From the NCBI GenBank assembly GCA_905479975.1, contig CAJQOS010000060.1:1-50416 (forward strand): a stretch of DNA of 50,416 nucleotides. Direction: 5' to 3'. The translations under genes were made by a program, and so were the position numbers. Under the pieces are notes generated by a model. It saw only the letters and a list, made by a program, of their open reading frames with translations. It did not search any database and was not told the origin of the DNA. Each line of letters begins with the position of its first letter. The first letter of the stretch is position 1. Positions 45,270 through 50,416 of the stretch are shown here, one piece after another. The DNA comes from an uncultured Puniceicoccaceae bacterium. Lineage in GTDB: Bacteria; Verrucomicrobiota; Verrucomicrobiia; Opitutales; Coraliomargaritaceae.

Positions 45270-46259
45270 TCAGCTCAAACAGACCGCATCGATCGCCTGT
45301 AATTCGTCACCACTCAATGGTGCGGCATCCAATGCCGCCAGATTATCCAGAATTTGCTGCGGCCGGCTCGCGCCGATCAATGCAGATGTCACCGATTTCT
45401 GACGCAGCACCCATGCAATCGCCATTTGCGCAAGGGATTGACCACGCGCTTGAGCGATGTCGTTTAAAGCGCGTATTTTATCGATGTGCTGATGGACAGC
45501 AGCCTCATTGAGGAAGCCATGCTCCTTCGCCGCACGTGAATCGCTCGGCACACTGCTTAAATACTTATTGGTAAGCATGCCCTGCGCGAGTGGACAAAAT
45601 ACAATCGCGCCGATCCCCTCGTCTTCCAACACATCGGTCAAGCCGTCCTCTATCCAACGATCAAAGATATTGTAGCTGGGTTGGTGAATCACGCAAGGCG
45701 TGCCAAGTTCACGCAAGATCCGCACGGCCTCACGCGTCTGCTCTGCGGAATACGACGAAATGCCCGCATACAGCGCACGACCAGAACGAACTGCGAAATC
45801 AAGTGCCCCCATCGTCTCTTCCAGTGGTGTGTCCGGATCGGGACGGTGACTATAAAAAATATCGACGTAATCGAGCCCCATGCGCTTCAAGCTCTGATCC
45901 AAGCTCGAGATCATATACTTACGGGATCCCCACTCGCCGTAAGGCCCCTCCCAGATAGCGTATCCCGCCTTCGTCGAGATCAGCAACTCATCACGATACG
46001 GGCGCAGATCATCAGCGAGAAATTTGCCAAACGTGCGCTCCGCAGAACCTGCGCTCGGCCCGTAGTTATTGGCTAAATCAAAATGCGTGACACCATGATC
46101 AAAGGCGCAGCGCACCATCGTGCGCGCATTCTCGAAGTCATCCACATCACCGAAATTATGCCATAGCCCGAGCGAGATGGCGGGCAATTTCAACCCACTG
46201 TGCCCGCAGCGAGGATACTCGATTTTCTGATAACGATCGGAGGCTGGTGTATAGGACAT
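45270..46259 (-). CDS. yghZ: Aldo/keto reductase, YghZ-like (L-glyceraldehyde 3-phosphate reductase)
   Basis: A 329-residue NADPH-dependent reductase that follows E. coli YghZ (Gpr) almost block for block: LPAISLGLWHNFGD, THFDLANNYGPSAGSAE (Asp61, Tyr66), STKAGYAIWEGPYG, SRKYMISSLDQSLKRMGL, DIFYSHRPD, GISSYSAEQT and TSALIGASRPQQI. YghZ reduces L-glyceraldehyde 3-phosphate and methylglyoxal-like aldehydes and so detoxifies them. The ATG at 46259 matches the family start; the open frame extends to 46331. It is divergent from the ACT-domain gene with about 100 bases between them. Confidence 0.92.
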   Translation of the reverse strand: MSYTPASDRYQKIEYPRCGHSGLKLPAISLGLWHNFGDVDDFENARTMVRCAFDHGVTHFDLANNYGPSAGSAERTFGKFLADDLRPYRDELLISTKAGYAIWEGPYGEWGSRKYMISSLDQSLKRMGLDYVDIFYSHRPDPDTPLEETMGALDFAVRSGRALYAGISSYSAEQTREAVRILRELGTPCVIHQPSYNIFDRWIEDGLTDVLEDEGIGAIVFCPLAQGMLTNKYLSSVPSDSRAAKEHGFLNEAAVHQHIDKIRALNDIAQARGQSLAQMAIAWVLRQKSVTSALIGASRPQQILDNLAALDAAPLSGDELQAIDAVCLS

Positions 46260-46362
46260 GCCTCGAAGAGTGCAGAGATCCACTTTAACGGCAAGTTCGC
46301 GCATCAATTGATGCAAAAAATATTCGTGCAAGCAGACAAAGGATAGGTATTGTTACGTAATC

Positions 46363-46824
46363 ATGCCGACAGAAGTGATGCGCAGACCAGGGGCCTTTCG
46401 GCCCGTCATTCAATTTTCGATCCATGCCGACAATAAGGTCGGGCGGCTCAACGAAATCATCGGCCTGCTCTCTGTCCACGAGGTGCATATCATGGCGCTG
46501 TCGATTCTCGACACTACGGATAGCTCAATCATTCGGATCATTGTCGACTATCCTGAAGAAGCTCAGAAGCTCCTCATCGAGCATCAATTCTCATTTGTTC
46601 AAAGTGAACTCCTCGCGATCGAGCTGACCAGCGAAGCAGACATCAAAAAAGTCACCTCAGCACTCGTGCAGGCGGAAATTAATATCCACTACACCTACCC
46701 CTTCGTCTCTCGACCCAACAATCGATCCGCACTCGCGATCAGCTTGGAAGATAACGAACTCGCAGCCGAAACCATCACACTGCATCAACTCAAAATCATC
46801 GGCCAGGACGACATCGCACGATAA
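46363..46824 (+). CDS. Tandem ACT-domain protein
   Basis: A 153-residue protein made of two ACT domains. The first (about 14-80) reads [20 protein letters not shown], then [20 protein letters not shown]. The second (about 80-150) reads [20 protein letters not shown], then [13 protein letters not shown] domains bind amino acids or other small ligands and regulate enzymes. Free-standing pairs like this are known but mostly uncharacterised. No amino acid biosynthesis enzyme adjoins it, so the partner is unknown. Confidence 0.85.
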   Translation: MPTEVMRRPGAFRPVIQFSIHADNKVGRLNEIIGLLSVHEVHIMALSILDTTDSSIIRIIVDYPEEAQKLLIEHQFSFVQSELLAIELTSEADIKKVTSALVQAEINIHYTYPFVSRPNNRSALAISLEDNELAAETITLHQLKIIGQDDIAR

Positions 46825-46885
46825 AATCTACATTTACACAGAGCAAGACTTGCGACCCGCGGCAAAACTCTTGTAAGTTCTCGAA

Positions 46886-47512
46886 ATGCCCCGCAAACGA
46901 TCTCGCGCCAACACCGAAGAAAAGTTCCTTAATGCCGTACTGGAGCTAGTTGCTAAGGATGGTTGCAACGCCTTAGGAGTCAACGCAGTCGCACACCAAG
47001 CAGGAGCAGACAAGGTCTTGATCTACCGATACTTTGGGAATTTAGACGGCCTACTCCAGAGAGTCGCAGACAGTCGACAATGGCTCCCCACCGTCGACGA
47101 GCTATGCAGTGGACTCACACTGTCAGAGGACAGCCCAGCCACTGGCACGATCCACCAGCTCTCGAACTTGCTCACACATCACATTCGAGCAGACAAAGCG
47201 ACCCACCAAATCCTTCGTTGGCGTAAGGCCCTGAGTACCCCTCTGACTCAGCACTTCTCGAACGAGTGGATCGCACTCTGGCAAAAACTAGCCGACCACC
47301 TATCCTCGGGCTTGGACTATGAACCACGTGAAGCGTGGAAACGAGTCGCCTCGCTCACAGCGCTCACCGTCGAAGCCGAGCTGTGTGATGAGCCAGTCAG
47401 CTCTGGGTGCATTGAGCATATCACACAAGATATTTACATCGGTCGAGTGCCGCAGGCCGGATCAGCAGCAACAGTTGCCGTCGAAGATCACTTGCCGACG
47501 AATCTGCTCTAA
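46886..47512 (+). CDS. TetR/AcrR-family transcriptional regulator
   Basis: A 208-residue regulator. The N-terminal helix-turn-helix (about residues 9-55) has EEKFLNAVLELVAKDGCNAL and the recognition part VNAVAHQAGADKVLIYRYFG, with the usual Y.YF end. The rest is a helical ligand-binding domain with no recognisable specificity. The regulated genes are not evident. It is followed by a convergent metallophosphoesterase gene 100 bases away and preceded by the ACT gene with a 61-base gap. Confidence 0.9.
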   Translation: MPRKRSRANTEEKFLNAVLELVAKDGCNALGVNAVAHQAGADKVLIYRYFGNLDGLLQRVADSRQWLPTVDELCSGLTLSEDSPATGTIHQLSNLLTHHIRADKATHQILRWRKALSTPLTQHFSNEWIALWQKLADHLSSGLDYEPREAWKRVASLTALTVEAELCDEPVSSGCIEHITQDIYIGRVPQAGSAATVAVEDHLPTNLL

Positions 47513-47612
47513 GGCTTTGTGTATAATGCGGTTCTTTGCGCAGCAAAAGCCGTGTTAGCAGTGCCACCGCTCAACACAAACGCGCCCTCTTCGAGAGGCA
47601 CGTCCTACACAC

Positions 47613-48737
47613 TCAACGAATCGACCGCATCGGTACTAGTTCGATCAAAGTCATCTCCGTCGGGCAATTAAATCGCAGCGGCGGCAATCCCTCGAAACGA
47701 TTCGAGCCCGCGCCCGCCGAGACATTCAAATAAGGGATACCGACCCGCCGAAAGCCCCTAGCCCACTCCTGCGGCACTTCACTATCGATCACTGGCGCAC
47801 CATACCACGGTAAACGCACCTGCCCGCCATGCGTATGCCCGGCGAGGCAAAGGTCAATGGGTAGATCGACCACCTTCAGCGCATAATCCGGCGCATGCCC
47901 GAATAAAATACGAAATTCCCCCGCATCCGTCTGCGTCAACCAGTCGTCCACCGTGCGCGTCGCCCAGATCTGATTCTTCGATTGGTAGAGACTCAAGCCA
48001 TGCAGATTCACGATTCCCCCGCCCGTATCGACCTGCGCCGAGCGCGAGGACAACATCCGTAGCGGAGACAACTGCTCCGCAGAATAGCGGTAAAGTTCGC
48101 GCTCGGTATCTCCATACACCCCAAAAGTGCCCAGTCGCGGGTTCACCTCTTTGATCAAATCCATCAGCTTCGGAAATTCCGACTCAAAGGTCGCTGGCGG
48201 CACGACCTGTAAGAAATCTCCGGTGTTTACAATCAAGTCGGGGTTCAACGCTTTGATTTTCGCAAACACCTCCACTTCGTAGTCACCGATGCCACCGGAT
48301 TGAATATCCGAAATGTGGAGCACGCGCAACGGCTTCGTCAACTTCGGCGTCTCCAAGCGCACATGCTTCACCACCAGACGCTGCGGCTCGACCGACGTTA
48401 CATAATATCGAAGTGCCAACAGATCCACACCGATAAACACATACAGCAGCGCAAGCCAAACGAGCCCCTTACGCCGCCCGCGCCATGTAGCCGCCAAGGC
48501 CGCAAGCACCGCCGCCACGCCGAACAAAGTCAACGGCAGCTCCCACAAATTAAAATCATACGCCTTATGGATCTGTGCAAAATTCGGCCGCAACATCCCC
48601 GCACCCACAAACACATAATTACGACACAACACATAGCAGACCGACACGATGAGCGATGCTAAGCCCCACTTCCAAATACGCCCGCTCTTATTTCGCGTGC
48701 CGATATCCGTCATCGCCAGTTCCGTCAACTCCCTCAT
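47613..48737 (-). CDS. Membrane-anchored metallophosphoesterase
   Basis: A 374-residue protein with about four N-terminal hydrophobic helices (up to residue 120), then a calcineurin-like phosphoesterase domain. Metal-binding motifs are HISDIQSGG, NTGDFL, GVYGDTE, LFGHAPDY and LAGHTHGGQVRLPWYG. The usual GNHE/GNHD motif reads GDTE, a variant that occurs in YkuE-like relatives. YkuE-type enzymes act at the membrane, some on UDP-diacylglucosamine or similar lipid phosphates, but the substrate is not visible here. Its ATG overlaps the stop of the Aba4-like gene (ATGA), so the two are translationally coupled. Confidence 0.83.
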   Translation of the reverse strand: MRELTELAMTDIGTRNKSGRIWKWGLASLIVSVCYVLCRNYVFVGAGMLRPNFAQIHKAYDFNLWELPLTLFGVAAVLAALAATWRGRRKGLVWLALLYVFIGVDLLALRYYVTSVEPQRLVVKHVRLETPKLTKPLRVLHISDIQSGGIGDYEVEVFAKIKALNPDLIVNTGDFLQVVPPATFESEFPKLMDLIKEVNPRLGTFGVYGDTERELYRYSAEQLSPLRMLSSRSAQVDTGGGIVNLHGLSLYQSKNQIWATRTVDDWLTQTDAGEFRILFGHAPDYALKVVDLPIDLCLAGHTHGGQVRLPWYGAPVIDSEVPQEWARGFRRVGIPYLNVSAGAGSNRFEGLPPLRFNCPTEMTLIELVPMRSIR

Positions 48738-49192
48738 CGGATCGACTGCCTCCTCAGCAGTAAACGAATTACAAAAGGAACAAACGCTGGTGCGCCCAGC
48801 AACCAGCAAAACACCAACTCGACAGGCGCTCGAAAGCCCGCGCGCAGTGTTTTCTGATACATCATGGTGCCTAGAGCCAAATTCATTATCTGGAAATTAC
48901 AATAAAATGTAAGGAATGCGACTGGATGCCGCGCCAACCCTTTAGCCGACGAATAGCTAATCTCCCTGATCGGATCGGGAAACACAGAAGCCTGATAGCA
49001 TTTCCACAACAACACAAATAGAACAGTGCAATAAATCGGCACCACAATCAAAGGATGGGCGAGCAACCGCACCAGTCGCGCATCCGGCAGACAAATCATA
49101 CCGATCCAGACCGGAAAAGTCATGAGTGCAAGAATCAGGAACGCATTATCCAGATCCCGTGCTCCCAAGACATCAATCAACCAAATCGGCAT
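48734..49192 (-). CDS. Aba4-like (DUF4281) membrane protein
   Basis: A 152-residue protein with four hydrophobic helices. The pattern (PVWIGMICLPDARLVRLLAH early, LARHPVAFLTFYCNFQIMNL, then APVELVFCWLLGAPAFVPFV) resembles the DUF4281 family, whose plant member ABA4 is needed for neoxanthin synthesis. What bacterial members do is not known. The ATG at 49192 is used; an in-frame TTG lies two codons upstream. Its stop overlaps the metallophosphoesterase start by four bases. purC lies 72 bases upstream in the same direction. Confidence 0.65.
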   Translation of the reverse strand: MPIWLIDVLGARDLDNAFLILALMTFPVWIGMICLPDARLVRLLAHPLIVVPIYCTVLFVLLWKCYQASVFPDPIREISYSSAKGLARHPVAFLTFYCNFQIMNLALGTMMYQKTLRAGFRAPVELVFCWLLGAPAFVPFVIRLLLRRQSIR

Positions 49193-49264
49193 ACGCAAAG
49201 AGGGTTTAAAAGTGTGAGTGTAGAGTTGAGAAACCCACTAGTCACTCCTCGCCACTTGCCACTC

Positions 49265-50182
49265 TCACTCATTGTTGGAGACAATGGTCGTGTAAGCCTC
49301 GATGTAGCGATCCAGCGTCCCGGCAAGCACATCCTCCGGCAACTGCGGTGGCGGCGGTGTTTTATCCCAATCCAACGATTCCAGATAATCACGCACAAAT
49401 TGCTTATCGAACGAGGGCTGAGCCCCACCCGGCGCATAGCCCTCACGCGGCCAATAGCGCGAAGAGTCCGGCGTCAGAATCTCGTCAATGAGGTAAAGTT
49501 CGCCAGCGTCATCCAGGCCAAACTCAAACTTCGTGTCGGCCAAAATCAAATTGGCCGCGTTCGCACGCTCCACACCCATATTATACAGTGCGATGCTCAG
49601 GTCATGCACACGCTCAAAGAGTTCCTCACCAATCAACTTACCCGCATCCGCGCAATCGATCGGCATATCATGACCACTCGCCACCTTAGTTGTCGGCGTA
49701 AACACAGGCCTCGGCAGTTGACTGCTATCCTGCAAGCCATCGGGCAGCGTATATTCAAAGAGTGTGCCAGTTTCCTGATAAGCCTTCCAACCAGAACCGG
49801 ACAGATACCCACGCACCACTGCCTCAATTGGCAACGGGTTGAGCTTCTTAACAATCATACTGCGATGTTCCAGCTCAGGATGCGCCTTGCCCAGTTCGGC
49901 AATCCGAGCCATATGATCGTCAACAAGATGGTGTTTGGTAATGGCTCCCGCACGCGCGAACCAATACAGACTGATCTGCGTCAATAGCACGCCCTTCCCC
50001 GCAAGCCCCTCGTTCATAATCACATCGAACGCCGACACACGGTCCGTCGCGACCATCAGCAAGGCATCGCCCATGTCGAATACTTCACGCACCTTCCCCG
50101 AGGCGACCAATGGATACGGCAGCCCCTCGACCTTGAGTAGCGGTTGAGTCGGCAATGGAAACGGCAAAGAATCAGAATTCAT
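49265..50182 (-). CDS. purC: Phosphoribosylaminoimidazole-succinocarboxamide synthase (SAICAR synthase)
   Basis: A 305-residue enzyme of purine synthesis that joins aspartate to CAIR using ATP. It is of the longer, yeast ADE1-like form: GKVREVFDMGDALLMVATDRVSAFD, ISLYWFARAG, PIEAVVRGYLSGSGWKAY, LADTKFEFGLDDAGELYLID, EILTPDSSRYWP and SFDKQFVRDYL. All are typical of the family and the length is normal. A weak GAGG lies before the ATG. A possible promoter lies 50 bases upstream, in the gap shared with the tRNA. Confidence 0.97.
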   Translation of the reverse strand: MNSDSLPFPLPTQPLLKVEGLPYPLVASGKVREVFDMGDALLMVATDRVSAFDVIMNEGLAGKGVLLTQISLYWFARAGAITKHHLVDDHMARIAELGKAHPELEHRSMIVKKLNPLPIEAVVRGYLSGSGWKAYQETGTLFEYTLPDGLQDSSQLPRPVFTPTTKVASGHDMPIDCADAGKLIGEELFERVHDLSIALYNMGVERANAANLILADTKFEFGLDDAGELYLIDEILTPDSSRYWPREGYAPGGAQPSFDKQFVRDYLESLDWDKTPPPPQLPEDVLAGTLDRYIEAYTTIVSNNE

Positions 50183-50232
50183 AGCCTCTTCATTAGTTCC
50201 TCAAGCCGCATGGGCAAACGGTTTCTCTACAG

Positions 50233-50261
50233 ATTAGAAAAAAATGTAACATTTATCAAAA
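50233..50261 (-). promoter_or_regulatory. Possible promoter of purC
   Basis: On the minus strand TCTAAT (50233-50238) matches the -10 consensus at five of six positions. A -35 box could be TTTTGA (50256-50261) at 17 bases, or the better TTGATA (50254-50259) at only 15. The surrounding sequence is A/T-rich. Confidence 0.35.
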
Positions 50262-50311
50262 AAGTCTTGCAGGCGGTGCGCTGAAACGTAGCTTCCGTGA
50301 CTTCGCATCAC

Positions 50312-50392
<81 letters not shown>

Positions 50393-50416
50393 TAAAGCCC
50401 TCGGCCGCTTCAAGCA

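Overview
This 50.4 kb window looks like ordinary, gene-dense chromosome from a Gram-negative bacterium of the Verrucomicrobiota, most likely a marine Opitutae (Puniceicoccales/Coraliomargarita-like) lineage. That placement is inference. It rests on an LpxC-FabZ fusion beside LpxA, a PEP-CTERM secreted protease, a large secreted phosphatase with the 'DTDNDGL..MEYALGG' tail seen in this phylum, and the near absence of Shine-Dalgarno sequences (only one strong AGGAGG, at 2648). No phage, insertion sequence, CRISPR array or plasmid gene was seen. A tRNA-Glu closes the right edge.

Layout. 1-90: probable 3' end of an upstream gene and its terminator. 292-3941: a DUF4202 protein, a cyclophilin lipoprotein, a two-domain FKBP, a lipoprotein cytochrome c and a spermidine-synthase-like methyltransferase. 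4031-6986: protein-export block (LolA/LolB-like protein coupled to secG, a small membrane protein, tatC). 7196-9955: pyruvate phosphate dikinase. 10161-14260: GYF-domain membrane protein, YihY-family protein and a SurA/PpiD-like chaperone. 14407-15980: Tas-like aldo/keto reductase and SleB-type cell-wall hydrolase. 16410-18540: lpxA and lpxC-fabZ (lipid A and fatty acid synthesis). 18787-21929: ffh, DAHP synthase, hpt. 21976-26785: four tightly packed minus-strand genes (HEAT-fused RNA methyltransferase, CreB-like regulator, CreC-like kinase, YdjM-like membrane hydrolase). 26865-31425: PEP-CTERM metalloprotease, HAD phosphatase, small membrane protein, secreted EEP-family enzyme, DUF5329 protein, xerD. 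31509-34928: purple-acid-phosphatase-like exoprotein. 35248-37557: argA, a small acidic protein and a phosphopantetheinyl transferase. 37685-43138: secreted SNase-HhH nuclease, PPK2, MoeB-rhodanese, potassium channel, lipoprotein, yicC. 43238-45100: an MlaA lipoprotein fused to an alpha/beta hydrolase. 45270-50182: YghZ-like aldo/keto reductase, double-ACT protein, TetR regulator, membrane metallophosphoesterase, Aba4-like protein and purC.

The recurrent theme is the envelope: lipid A synthesis, Sec and Tat export, lipoprotein sorting, periplasmic folding, peptidoglycan hydrolysis and outer-membrane lipid handling. The most unusual gene is the MlaA-hydrolase fusion. It joins the lipoprotein that removes phospholipids from the outer leaflet to a serine hydrolase with a recognisable Ser-Asp-His set, which suggests one protein that both extracts and cleaves mislocalised lipids. 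That function is inferred, not shown.
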